From the NCBI RefSeq assembly GCF_000317105.1, contig NC_019693.1, positions 5,953,227 through 6,017,226 of the forward strand: a DNA stretch of 64,000 bases, written 5' to 3'. Made by a program: the position numbers and the translations under genes. This DNA comes from Oscillatoria acuminata PCC 6304 (GTDB lineage Bacteria > Cyanobacteriota > Cyanobacteriia > Cyanobacteriales > Laspinemataceae). Shown piece after piece: positions 45,426 through 54,518 of this stretch. Numbering within the stretch: the first letter of the stretch is position 1; each line of letters opens with the position of its first letter. Below the pieces are notes generated by a model, which was not told the DNA's origin, ran no database searches, and worked only from the letters and a program-made list of their open reading frames with translations.

Positions 45426-46138
45426 GCTCGCTGCTCCTTCTAGTCCAGTATCAATAAAAAGTGTAGTGGAGAAGGGGGTGGGGAATTTAAGTCTTCCGGT
45501 GATGATTCCCTTATCTTCATCAATTTTGGCAAGTTTTATTGAGTTGCGATTAGGGGGGACCTCACCCTAACCCTCCCCTTGCGGGTTCAGTGGAGGCGGC
45601 GTAGATGGGTGCGTGACGAAAGCAGAGGCTTTCGTCACGCGGTAACGACTCAAGTCGTTACTACAAAAATTTTTCCCAGAGAAAGACTTGTGTCGTTTCT
45701 GATTGTTCGTAGTAACGACTTCAGTCGTTGCTTGCGTGTCATGGCGGATGCCATGACACGCACAATCCGTCGAGGCGGCGTAGATGGGTGCGTTACTTGG
45801 CATTGGCCAAGTAACGCGGTAACGACTGAAGTCGTTACTACAAACATTTTTTCTAGAAGGCTGAATCTGGCTCAATTGCAGCAACGAGTTAGAAAAATAA
45901 CAATCAAGGATACAATAAAACAACATTAAGGTTTCTCTAAGCTCCTAGCGCTCCTGTTTCGACTGGCGTTGAAGCCGTAGAGACATCGAGGGCGAGGATT
46001 CCCCAACGGGAATAGCAGCAGTCTGGGGCCGATCGCCTTTAATCCTGACTGGCATTTCCCACGGAATCCCTGTCAGCCCTTGGGGTCTAGGGGCTGAGAA
46101 ACCACTGAACCTGTATTGCTTTTTTACCTAAGTAAACT
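45426..46138. other. Long spacer with covarying hairpin cassettes
   Basis: Bases 45557-45600 have a C-rich CCTCACCCTAACCCTCCCC motif. Bases 45590-45850 hold the repeat cassettes listed next. Bases 45900-46138 have no recognised feature besides the promoter region of the glucosyltransferase gene. No gene is seen. Confidence 0.7.
45590..45850. repeat. Repeat cassettes with variable but base-paired stems
   Basis: Three hairpins share the frame GCGT...GC-N4-GC...ACGC but differ in the stem: 45611-45640 (GCGTGACGAAAGC), 45734-45761 (GCGTGTCATGGC) and 45790-45817 (GCGTTACTTGGC), each with its exact complement. Two are preceded by GAGGCGGCGTAGATGGGT and followed by CGCGGTAACGACT-NN-AGTCGTTAC; a third GTAACGACT palindrome variant lies at 45711-45730. 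Compensating changes show that the stem structure is kept. Confidence 0.85.
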
Positions 46139-47560
46139 ATGCCAGCCAATTCCTGGCCCGAAAACAATTCCTTCGAGGAATTCGAGCCTCTTCATTTGAT
46201 TTTGTCTGCTTTTGAAGATTCTGATCAGGTCGAAGACTTTTCCTATCCGGGGTATCTGGGTCGCCGACTCAAAGCCGCAGTATTGTTATTGGGGATTACT
46301 ATTCTCACCCTTGTCCTCCATTTCCTCTCCTGGGGATATTGGCTGGTGTTGGGCTTTACGGCACTCTTAGCACTCCATGCGATTCGGATTGTCCAGGCGA
46401 AAGCATTCCCCACCCCACAACCCCTGGACTCGGAAGACCAGGAACACTGGCCCCAAGTTTCCTTACTGGTAGCGGCTAAAAACGAAGAAGCCGTGATTAG
46501 TAAGCTGATTGATGTCCTGTGCAATCTGGATTATCCCCGCGATCGCTATGAAGTTTGGGCGATCGACGATAACAGCAGCGATCGCACCCCGCAGGTGTTA
46601 CAGCAACTCGCCCAAAAATATGACAACCTCAATGTGTTTCGGCGTTCTGCCGATGCCACGGGGGGAAAATCTGGGGCGCTCAATCAAGTCATCCCCCTGA
46701 CTCACGGAGAATTTATCGGGGTTTTTGATGCTGATGCTCAAGTTTCCCCGGACTTCCTGCAACGGGTCCTCCCCACCTTCCATCCGCCCCAAGTGGGGGC
46801 TGTGCAGATGCGTAAGGCGATCGCCAATCCTGGAGTCAATTTCTGGACCAAGGGACAAGTGGCAGAAATGGCCTTAGATAGCTATTTCCAACAGCAACGT
46901 ATCGCGATCGGTGGCATTGGGGAACTGCGCGGGAATGGTCAATTTATCCGCCGTCAAGCCCTCGATCGCTGTGGTGGATTCAACGAAGAAACCATCACCG
47001 ATGACCTGGATTTGACCATGCGGCTGCATCTGGACCGTTGGGATGTCCAATTTATCAGTGTCCCGGTGAAAGAAGAGGGGGTGACTCGTCCTTTGGCCCT
47101 CTGGCATCAACGCAATCGCTGGGGAGAAGGGGGATATCAGCGGTATTTAGACTATTGGCGGCTAATTTTCAGCGATCGCCTTCCCAAGACTAAATCCTGG
47201 GATATGTTGGCCTTTTGGATTATCCAATATTTCCTCCCGGCAGCCGCCATCCCCGATTTAATCCTGGCGATCGGCTTCAAACATTTCCCGATTTACAGCC
47301 CCTTAACCACCCTTGCCATGAGTCTTTCCCTCGTGGGAATGTTTACCGGGCTCCGGCGCATTGAACGACAAACCGCTCAAATCGCCAAATCTCGACCCCC
47401 ATCACCCGTCCAAACCCTCATCCAAACTGTGCGGGGTATCATTTACCTCCTGCATTGGGTGGTTGTGATTTCTAGCATCACCCTACGGATTTCGGTCCGT
47501 CCGAAACAACTCAAATGGGTGAAAACCGTTCATCAAGGCAGCGGCGAATTACCCGCCTAG
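46139..47560 (+). CDS. Family 2 glycosyltransferase, probable monoglucosyldiacylglycerol synthase (MgdA-like)
   Basis: The likely reaction is transfer of glucose from UDP-glucose to diacylglycerol, the first step of galactolipid synthesis in cyanobacteria. The protein has 473 residues. Two membrane helices lie near 47-83. The GT2 domain has VSLLVAAKNEEAVISKLID, AIDDNSSDRTPQVL, GVFDADAQVSPDFL, ITDDLDLTMRLH and the acceptor motif QRNRWGEGGYQRYLDYW. Two or three C-terminal helices follow. The layout resembles Synechocystis Sll1377 as remembered. It is monocistronic. Confidence 0.85.
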   Translation: MPANSWPENNSFEEFEPLHLILSAFEDSDQVEDFSYPGYLGRRLKAAVLLLGITILTLVLHFLSWGYWLVLGFTALLALHAIRIVQAKAFPTPQPLDSEDQEHWPQVSLLVAAKNEEAVISKLIDVLCNLDYPRDRYEVWAIDDNSSDRTPQVLQQLAQKYDNLNVFRRSADATGGKSGALNQVIPLTHGEFIGVFDADAQVSPDFLQRVLPTFHPPQVGAVQMRKAIANPGVNFWTKGQVAEMALDSYFQQQRIAIGGIGELRGNGQFIRRQALDRCGGFNEETITDDLDLTMRLHLDRWDVQFISVPVKEEGVTRPLALWHQRNRWGEGGYQRYLDYWRLIFSDRLPKTKSWDMLAFWIIQYFLPAAAIPDLILAIGFKHFPIYSPLTTLAMSLSLVGMFTGLRRIERQTAQIAKSRPPSPVQTLIQTVRGIIYLLHWVVVISSITLRISVRPKQLKWVKTVHQGSGELPA

Positions 47561-47579
47561 TTCTCCCATCTGACCCTGT

Positions 47580-47601
47580 GGGGCGATTCGCGAATCGCCC
47601 C
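47580..47601. repeat. Perfect 22-bp palindrome, TGTAGGGGC family
   Basis: The half site GGGGCGATTCG is followed by its complement and then CTACA. It lies between the convergent glucosyltransferase and dnaX genes, where it may serve as a terminator hairpin. Confidence 0.85.
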
Positions 47602-47645
47602 TACATTGCGGGGTTGCTGGGAAAACAGGCATAAATCCTGTCCCC

Positions 47646-50600
47646 TCAAAAATCCAACCCCCCAAACGGGTCATCCTCTACATCCACATCATTGGGACTC
47701 TCTACAACTCCCCGAATTTCCGGCTCAACTGCCCGATTCCTAGGCTGTACCTCCGGGTCATCTGGGAGGCTGATTAACTTCCCATTAAAATGGTTGCTAA
47801 ATCGTTGAGCAGCCCGCATCACTTCATCATCATCGGTTTCCTCACTTCGGGGAATATCCCGTCTCCCGGTCGCCCCAACAGACACCGGAGGGCGATTTTC
47901 TGGCCCGTTACCCGTTTCAATTCGGGGGTTTTGAGGGGGGGATTGAGCCGGTGAATTTTCGCCATTTACGGGGCTTTGTGGCGTTGCGTTGGCCTGTCCA
48001 TTGCCTATCGGAGTTGGCGGTGGCTCCATCCGGGCGGACGGGGGTTCGGAATGGCTAGGGGCGATCGCAGCCGAAGCCGGAGGGGGTCCATCCCCAGATA
48101 CCTGAATCATCACTTTGACTCGCAGATTAAACGCTTTCAAAAAGGCTGCTTCCACGTCCGAAACCTTGCTCTGAGCCATCTTAAACAGGTTCGGTGAGCG
48201 AATCGCAATCTGAGCTTGATTGTTACTAAACGCAATCAGCCGTCCATGTTGCTGCAACAGCGCTTTGCTTCCCAGAGACAGGTATTCCATCAAAGTTTGC
48301 CAGGTTTGTTCCAGGTTGCCACTCGGTTCTACACCGGCTGGTTCCGGGTTCCGAGACTCCTGACTCGGTGCTGAAGGTGGGGGAGAGGCAGGGCGATTTT
48401 CCGGGGGAGGGGCTTGGCGATTCTCTGGGGGAGAGGCAGCGCCAACGGAACTCCCCTCGTTCCTTCCCTGTACCGGGGGAGACTGAGGGACATTCTCAAC
48501 AGAGGGAGGACGTGCAGAGGTTCTCCCTGGTGATGCCACATTAGCACCCCCTCGACTAGATGTTTCTTGCCTCCCCTGACTTGGTGTAATTAACGCAGAG
48601 GGTAATAATCCCAACAGGGTCACTTCTAACCATAAACGAGGCTGAGTTGTATTTTTAATTTGCGCCTCGCTGCTGCGTAAATGTTGTTGTCCGGCTAAAA
48701 TAGTCGGCATTTCCCATTCTTGAGCTACTGCACATAACTGTTCCCAAGTCGGAGGCGTAACGGCGACTAAATCCGGGCGATGGGGGGCGGTGTTAGCGAT
48801 TAATAAATCCCGATAAAACCCGGCTAAATTTTGTAAAACAATCAGGGGTTCTCGACCCCGATTCATCAATTCTCGGGCTTTATCCAGGACTTGTTCGGCA
48901 TTATCGGCAGCGATCGCCTCTAACAACTGAATCAAATCTCGCTCAGGAACCGACCCCACCAAATCCCAAACCCGCTCCACCGTCACCTGTTCTTCCAGCA
49001 ACGAAAGCTGATCCAGGAGACTTTCTGCATCCCGCAGTCCCCCTTGAGCAATTTGAGCCACCGTCAAAACCGCTTCATCGCTGATATTAATGGTTTCATT
49101 GCCTGCAATATGCTTCAAATGCTGAACCATTGAAGCCACAGGAATCCGGCGAAAATCAAAGCGCTGACACCGAGAAATAATCGTCGGTAAAACTCGTTGA
49201 GGGTCTGTGGTTGCTAATACAAAAACAACGCGATCGGGCGGTTCTTCTAAGGTCTTGAGCAAGGAGTTAAAAGCTGCTGTACTCAACATATGGCAATTAT
49301 GAACTAACAGTCCATTAGCCACAAAGTTATGATTACTTTCGACTTCAATATCGTAAACTTTAGCGGGAGATGCCGTTTCGACGGATTCGACCCTCTCCAA
49401 ACTTGTAATCCATTGAGGGGATTGAATCGGGAATGTAGAGGCGATTCGCGAATCGCCTCTACATTTAGAACTCCCTCGGAAAATCTGCGTAAGTCCTGTT
49501 GCGGGTAGTATCTGCGTTTTCCCCGCACCTGCTACCACCAATTCCCTAGATAGATTTAAGCTGGGCGAGGGCACTTGGGCTTTGCTCTCGCTGTTTACGG
49601 TTTTCTGGCTCAGTGAAGGCGCAAGAATGTTCATTCCCGGTTTCACTTTCCCGGCAGCTATCCAGCCGTTTTCGGTCCGAATCAGATGATTGGCGGTGCA
49701 TCGGATTTCTCCGTTACCTGTTTTAATAATCAGTGTTTGTCGTTCTCCACGTTCTAGCCAGCGCAGAACTGTTTTCCATTCCCAGTTCCCATTCGATTCG
49801 TTATAACTGAGAACCTGTTTATTTTGGAGAGAAGGGTCATCAATTCGCATCAAACCCTCGGCAGTTTGCACCAGGGTATCACCCGTTAAACATTCATCAA
49901 TAATGTAAACTTTTTGGCGACATTGTACGGGGGCAAATTGTGCGCGTTCGATGAGTTCACGGATGTTATCAACCCCGGTATTGCTGGCGGCGTCAATCTC
50001 AATGGTGTCTAATGAGGTGCCTCTGGCAATGGTGCGACAGACTTCGCATTCACCGCAGGGGGTCTCGGTGGGACCGTTGGTGTTGAGGCAGTTGAGGGAT
50101 TTGGCGAGAATCCGGGCGCTGGATGTCTTGCCGGTGCCTCGGGGTCCGGTAAATAAATAGGCGGGTGCGATTCTGTTTTGGCGAATCGCATTGGTTAGGG
50201 TGGTGGCGATCGCCTCTTGTCCCACCAAATCTGCAAAGGTTTGGGGGCGATATTTGTGATGTAGCGGTTCGTATGGCATGGATGGGGCGAAATCTTGTTG
50301 ATTACCTGTTAAACTTTTGCTGTAGGATTCCTGACTACGCTCTCCAGAATTTCGTTCAATTGGGGGGTCAAAAACTTTTTGACTACTCTGATTCTTTTGT
50401 CCCCGGGCATAAGCCTTCGCGAGGCGGTCAGCCCGCTCATTTTCTGGATGTCCAGCATGAGCTTTGATATGCTCCCAAGTGACGTGATTTCCCGTAAGTT
50501 TTTCCAATTCTTCCCACAATTCTTGATTCGCTACAGGTTTTTTATCTCCAGTTTTCCATCCTTTTCTTTTCCAACCGGGTAACCATTCAGTTATGCCTTT

Positions 50601-50816
50601 AAGGAGGTATTGACTATCTGTTTGGATATGCACGGGTTCAGTCGTCGATAGGTGGCGCAGTCCTTCGATAGCTGCCATTAATTCCATACGATTAGAGGTA
50701 GTCTGAGGATCGTAACCCCCAATTTCTTCTACGATATCGTCACGAATAATAATTGCAGCCCAGCCCCCAGGCCCTGGATTACCCATACATGAGCCATCAG
50801 TAACAATGCGAATCAT
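47646..50816 (-). CDS. dnaX: RNase HI - DnaX (DNA polymerase III gamma/tau) fusion with mini-intein
   Basis: The unspliced product has 1,056 residues. Residues 1-140 are a complete RNase HI (RIVTDGSCMGNPGPGGW, RMELMAAIEGL, IQTDSQYLLKG, ERADRLAKA; D7, E45, D67, D130). A polar linker (140-178) leads to MPYEPLHHKYRPQTFADLVG, the usual DnaX start. The clamp-loader ATPase has Walker A FTGPRGTGKTSSA, a zinc-binding CGECEVC and the DEC-HM Walker B split by an intein (309-507). Domain III, a Pro-rich linker and a tau-like C-terminal region follow. After splicing, 857 residues remain. Both enzyme parts look intact. It supports replication and possibly RNA-DNA hybrid removal at the fork. Confidence 0.93.
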   Translation of the reverse strand: MIRIVTDGSCMGNPGPGGWAAIIIRDDIVEEIGGYDPQTTSNRMELMAAIEGLRHLSTTEPVHIQTDSQYLLKGITEWLPGWKRKGWKTGDKKPVANQELWEELEKLTGNHVTWEHIKAHAGHPENERADRLAKAYARGQKNQSSQKVFDPPIERNSGERSQESYSKSLTGNQQDFAPSMPYEPLHHKYRPQTFADLVGQEAIATTLTNAIRQNRIAPAYLFTGPRGTGKTSSARILAKSLNCLNTNGPTETPCGECEVCRTIARGTSLDTIEIDAASNTGVDNIRELIERAQFAPVQCRQKVYIIDECLTGDTLVQTAEGLMRIDDPSLQNKQVLSYNESNGNWEWKTVLRWLERGERQTLIIKTGNGEIRCTANHLIRTENGWIAAGKVKPGMNILAPSLSQKTVNSESKAQVPSPSLNLSRELVVAGAGKTQILPATGLTQIFRGSSKCRGDSRIASTFPIQSPQWITSLERVESVETASPAKVYDIEVESNHNFVANGLLVHNCHMLSTAAFNSLLKTLEEPPDRVVFVLATTDPQRVLPTIISRCQRFDFRRIPVASMVQHLKHIAGNETINISDEAVLTVAQIAQGGLRDAESLLDQLSLLEEQVTVERVWDLVGSVPERDLIQLLEAIAADNAEQVLDKARELMNRGREPLIVLQNLAGFYRDLLIANTAPHRPDLVAVTPPTWEQLCAVAQEWEMPTILAGQQHLRSSEAQIKNTTQPRLWLEVTLLGLLPSALITPSQGRQETSSRGGANVASPGRTSARPPSVENVPQSPPVQGRNEGSSVGAASPPENRQAPPPENRPASPPPSAPSQESRNPEPAGVEPSGNLEQTWQTLMEYLSLGSKALLQQHGRLIAFSNNQAQIAIRSPNLFKMAQSKVSDVEAAFLKAFNLRVKVMIQVSGDGPPPASAAIAPSHSEPPSARMEPPPTPIGNGQANATPQSPVNGENSPAQSPPQNPRIETGNGPENRPPVSVGATGRRDIPRSEETDDDEVMRAAQRFSNHFNGKLISLPDDPEVQPRNRAVEPEIRGVVESPNDVDVEDDPFGGLDF
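49296..49892 (-). other. DnaX mini-intein (199 residues)
   Basis: The intein starts at C309 (after YIIDE) and ends at HN (506-507), followed by extein C508. Block A is CLTGDTLVQTAEGLMRID, block B has T-x-x-H (CTANHLIR), and blocks F/G read KVYDIEVESNHNFVANGLLVHN. All splicing residues are present. There is no homing-endonuclease domain; its place holds a low-complexity stretch and a translated repeat. It sits in the Walker B motif, the site used by other cyanobacterial DnaX inteins. Confidence 0.93.
49432..49465. repeat. Perfect 34-bp palindromic repeat inside the intein coding sequence
   Basis: The half AATGTAGAGGCGATTCG is followed by its complement and is identical to the core of 4702-4741. 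The flanking AAATCTGCGTAAG (49481-49493) is also shared, in the matching orientation. On the coding strand the palindrome is translated as KCRGDSRIAST in the linker between intein blocks B and F, without breaking the frame. Confidence 0.9.
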
Positions 50817-51328
50817 AGGATTTCAGATTTTCTGGGATATCTATGAACAAGAATAGGGGTGGAAGCGAACAGACTTCTTTTAGACACTACAAAAGCAAGC
50901 AGGAGGGTTCTCACGGTAAAAGGGTGATGGTGGCTGAGTGCTGAGGGGGCTTCCTAGGGCCCGATCGCCTCTCAAGGGTTCCCTCTTTCTACTCATTTCC
51001 CTCGGGTGTGAAAAATTTGCATTTTTTTACCGGAGGAAAAAGGCTCCCAATCTGCGATTTTAAAGGGAAAAGCGCGACTCCCCATTCTAAAATAGAATAG
51101 CATTGGCCTATTCCCTTCCTACCCATTTAGATAGATATCGGTGGCAGAAGACGCGGTTTAGGATTGGGCTGGAGTGCCTTCCCATTGACCTGGGTAGGCT
51201 CTGGCAAGGTCGGAGGCAAGTTTGAAGGAACATGAAGGTAAAACGCTGCCAGCATCGGAAAAATGCAGCGATGGGGTGGGACTGGAAATACAAAAGAAAT
51301 CCGTAGGGACAGAGGGATGGATTTATAA
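50817..51328. other. Gene-free spacer between divergent genes
   Basis: It probably contains the promoters of the rnhA-dnaX gene and of the TPR gene. No repeat was recognised. A minus-strand open frame at 51108-51293 is Cys/Arg/Phe-rich in an unnatural way and is not called. Confidence 0.5.
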
Positions 51329-52627
51329 ATGATGCAGTTTATGCAACGGGTTGGGAAAACTTTGGGCCGAATCTGGCAGCAGCTTATCCGGTTGTGGAAA
51401 CAATGGGTTCACCGATCGCCTCCTCAATCTTTCCAGAAAAAGCCGGAAAACCGAGTTCGCTTCCAGACGGTCAAGGGTCCTCGTCCGCAACCCCCTAAAC
51501 CTCTGTCTGCGGCAGAGTACGAATTTCTCTTTTCTGAATTGCTCGATGGGGTGCATCGGGGCTGGAGTCAAGCTCAGGTTACCCAATTTTTGGAGGAAAT
51601 TGGACCAGCATCGGCGGGTAATCTCCAGGATTCTCAGATGGAACGTTCCGATGCTGATGCTTATGTGCGCTGGTTACGGCAATTTGGCACTCGTCTTTTG
51701 AATTCCCCAGTCCCCAATCAAGAATTAGCAAGGCGCATGGTGCAGTTAGGAGCGTTAAACTGTGGCAAACTCTCGGCAGTGGCGGGAGAAATTGGTCAAA
51801 AGTTGCTCGATCGCGAGGCAAACACCCCATCCCCAGCTACACCCGCCTCGGAATTTACCCTAGAACACTATTTACAACTGGGACAGATTCATCTCGATCG
51901 CCGCCAATATCCCTCGGCGTTAACCACCTTTGAGCAAGCAGCAACCCATTCCCCCCATCACCCCGAAGTCTTGTATGGATTAGGTTTAGTCTGTCACCGC
52001 ATGGGATTGTATCAAGAGGCAGTCGGCCATTTAACCGACGCATTAGCTCAAAAACCGGAGTTTGTGGCGGCCCTGACTCAGCGGGGTTTAGCTTATAAAG
52101 CCCTGGATGATTTAGCAGCAGCTACGGCGGATTTTGAATCGGCGGTGGCGATGAAACCGAATACCCCCGAGGAATGTTGTGCCAGAGGTAAAGCCTTGAT
52201 GCAGTTAAAGCAACCGGAGGCGGCGATCGCTGCTTATGAGGAAGCCCTGACAACCCATCCCGAATCTCATCGGGGGTGGTATGACTGGGGCAATGTTTTT
52301 TATGACTTGCAGCGGTATGACGAGGCGATCGCTGCCTATGATAAAGCCCTAGACCTACAACCGGACTATGCTGCCGCTTGGTTTAATCGCGGGGCTTCTT
52401 TGGGGAATTTGCATCGGTATAAGGAGGCGATCGCTGCCTTTGAGAAACTCTTGGAAATCCAGTCCCATGACTATCATGGCTGGTTGTGCCTGGGTCAAAC
52501 CTTGGAACGGTTACATCAGATCCCCGAGGCGATCGCAGCTTATGAACGGGCTTTACAACTGCGACCCGATGACCCCACCGCCTGGAGATATCGTAATGGT
52601 GCATTGCTAGACCTAAAAAAAAGCTAG
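51329..52627 (+). CDS. TPR-repeat protein with distinct N-terminal domain
   Basis: The protein has 432 residues. A basic, Trp-rich N-terminus (IWQQLIRLWKQWVHRSPP) is followed by a helical domain at about 58-165 (SAAEYEFLFSELLDGVHRGW, then VRWLRQFGTRLL, ELARRMVQLG). Seven TPRs follow from about residue 175 (LGQIHLDRRQYPSALTTFEQA to IPEAIAAYERALQLRP). No signal peptide is evident. Cyanobacteria have many such TPR proteins; some serve in photosystem or pilus assembly. The partner is unknown. Confidence 0.85.
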   Translation: MMQFMQRVGKTLGRIWQQLIRLWKQWVHRSPPQSFQKKPENRVRFQTVKGPRPQPPKPLSAAEYEFLFSELLDGVHRGWSQAQVTQFLEEIGPASAGNLQDSQMERSDADAYVRWLRQFGTRLLNSPVPNQELARRMVQLGALNCGKLSAVAGEIGQKLLDREANTPSPATPASEFTLEHYLQLGQIHLDRRQYPSALTTFEQAATHSPHHPEVLYGLGLVCHRMGLYQEAVGHLTDALAQKPEFVAALTQRGLAYKALDDLAAATADFESAVAMKPNTPEECCARGKALMQLKQPEAAIAAYEEALTTHPESHRGWYDWGNVFYDLQRYDEAIAAYDKALDLQPDYAAAWFNRGASLGNLHRYKEAIAAFEKLLEIQSHDYHGWLCLGQTLERLHQIPEAIAAYERALQLRPDDPTAWRYRNGALLDLKKS

Positions 52628-52750
52628 GATGGCGACTGGCCTAACCTAGCTTGTCCTGGGATAACAGGGACCTATTATTGAACAGGACATGACCGATGAG
52701 GGCGATGCCAGGGCCGCACCCATCACCGGAGGAATTACGGTCCTCCCGAT

Positions 52751-53158
52751 TTAACCCGTACCGTGGTTTTTGTTTTCATGGGAATGGACGTGATCTGGAG
52801 GAGAATTCGGTATGCCGTGACCTTCTTGAGCATACTGTTGCCAGAGTAGAGCGAAATCATGAGCTTGTCCCTGGAATTCCGGATGAACCTGATACATTCG
52901 TCGGGGTCTTCCCCGGCCTTCAACCTTTTTCCAGTAACCCTTAATGACTCTTTCATTTTCTAAAAATTTCAGAGCGCTGTAGAGTACCGTATCCGAAAGT
53001 CGATAGGCTGGATATTCCCGCTCTAATTGCTGAATCAGTTCTGTGCCATAAGAGTCACCCGCCAATAATACTGAGAGAACATAACAGACGGTTAGTTCTT
53101 TATTCAGATAAAGCGGCGGAGGGTTTTGAAAAAAGTCATAGATCTCTTCAAAATTCAT
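52751..53158 (-). CDS. PadR-family transcriptional regulator (Pex-like)
   Basis: ATG 53158 gives 135 residues beginning MNFEEIYDFFQNPPPLYLNK; the longer reading upstream is not protein-like. The PadR winged helix is clear: VCYVLSVLLAGDSYGTELIQ, then YRLSDTVLYSALKFLENE and GYWKKVEGRGRPRRMYQV. Cyanobacterial PadR proteins of this type include Pex, which lowers kaiA expression in Synechococcus; the similarity is by recollection and the target is unknown. The C-terminal tail is His/Asn-rich (HVHSHENKNH). It converges with the TPR gene. Confidence 0.85.
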   Translation of the reverse strand: MNFEEIYDFFQNPPPLYLNKELTVCYVLSVLLAGDSYGTELIQQLEREYPAYRLSDTVLYSALKFLENERVIKGYWKKVEGRGRPRRMYQVHPEFQGQAHDFALLWQQYAQEGHGIPNSPPDHVHSHENKNHGTG

Positions 53159-54518
53159 TTGAGTTACCCGCTGAATACCCCTTAAAATACCAATTGATAG
53201 AAGAATTGACGCCCTGAAAATTGACGTTTCGTAGCTGGCCCGCTCTCTATGAGAGGTAAAAAATCTACAGTTCAAAGTCAACTCAAAGTCAACCCAGATA
53301 CCGTCCCGAGCGTCGGGAAGATTGAAGATTTGTAATTTAGTTACCTTCGGTATAGATGCGTTGCTGGATGAAACTGCCAGAGAATCCGGGTTAACGGCTA
53401 AGGTTGAATGAGAATTAAGCTCCTTCTAATTGCCTGAATTAAAATCGGATTACCGGAAGAAAGTAATTCCAAATTTTCAGATAAGTTGTCTTGCATCAAG
53501 TTTCAAATAACTTTCTACAACAAGGGAACAAAAGGAGCGTAAAACCCTTCTACCCACCGCATTCCGGTTCAGGAGGATTTCGTTAAGAGTTGAGCCGGAA
53601 AATTTACCGACTGACTCGCAAAATACCCGCTCTCAAATTTTTTTATACAGACTCCTACTGATGGGATCAGCGAAAGTCAGCACCCAAATAAAATAAATAC
53701 AACTTCTGCGGACTTGAACGTTGAAACAGAAATTGTTAAAAATCATCTCTGACGGCAAGCCAGCCCTGATTTATTAGTAGTAATCTGCACCGCTGTTGAT
53801 ACCTAGTTAAACCGAGGGATGGATCATCAACACCTGCGATCGCTCGGGTTGGTCGGTTGTTCAGTCGGCTTAATTGACTCAGGCGGAAGATGGCTTGATT
53901 CTCTCTAACCTGAGCGCACCCTTTCTATTCCTTAGGCCGACTGGAGCAATCAATCGACAGATCAATCAGAACCTTTTGGAGTCTTAATCGGCTTAAGGTC
54001 TGGATTTTGACTCGGGGAGGGTCGATGATGCCGCCCAACCCCAAAAGCCTGTCAAAAAGCTAGTAGTCATGAACCCTTGGGGCATTTTACCCCGATTTTC
54101 CCAAAAAATCTGGGCAGTCCACCGGAACTGGATTACCTCGGTTACCGGCGATCGCCATGCTCATCCCACGGCTTCAGGCAGGTTCGCCTGAAACTTGGCT
54201 CTCGTTGCACCCCAATTTCCAGCACCGATCATTAAGATAGTGCTCAGACCAATCCCTAAAAAAACCCAGATGCTTGGAAGAACCCCAAACCAATGGGGCG
54301 ATCGCCCATTCGTAAAGATACCTTCTTCATGGGCTGACGCGCATCGGTGTTTTTTTGTTCTCTATTTTTCTTTACAAGTTAATTTAAAATAAACAGGGCA
54401 AAGACAGCAATTGCACGTCAATATCACCGGGCACCGGCAATCAGCAGGTGCGGTGGTCTATGATTGAGCTTTGAGCCGATCAATCTCAACGCTCCAAAAC
54501 GGTAACTGCGTTCTGCGT
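53159..54518. other. Longest gene-poor region (about 1.36 kb)
   Basis: A direct repeat CAAAGTCAACTCAAAGTCAA occurs just upstream of the PadR gene and could be its operator. Bases 53282-54050 show no recognisable gene. A possible frameshifted small membrane-protein gene lies at 54161-54330. Short inverted repeats (TCCCGAGCGTCGGGA at about 53301-53315) are present. A regulatory RNA is possible but not supported by any known motif. Confidence 0.5.
54161..54330 (-). pseudogene. Possible frameshifted small membrane-protein gene
   Basis: From ATG 54330 the frame reads MKKVSLRMGDRPIG. A different frame from about 54300 to the stop at 54161-54163 reads HWFGVLPSIWVFLGIGLS then TILMIGAGNWGATRAKFQ, which has a convincing membrane helix and an amphipathic tail. 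One frameshift near the HIP1 site at 54300 would join them into about 56 residues. No ribosome-binding site is evident. It may be a broken gene, a sequencing error or chance. Confidence 0.3.

Noticed and set aside
45567-45929. Open frames on both strands through the repeat block
   Set aside because: They are created by the open reading of palindromic repeats; the peptides are mirror-like and repetitive.
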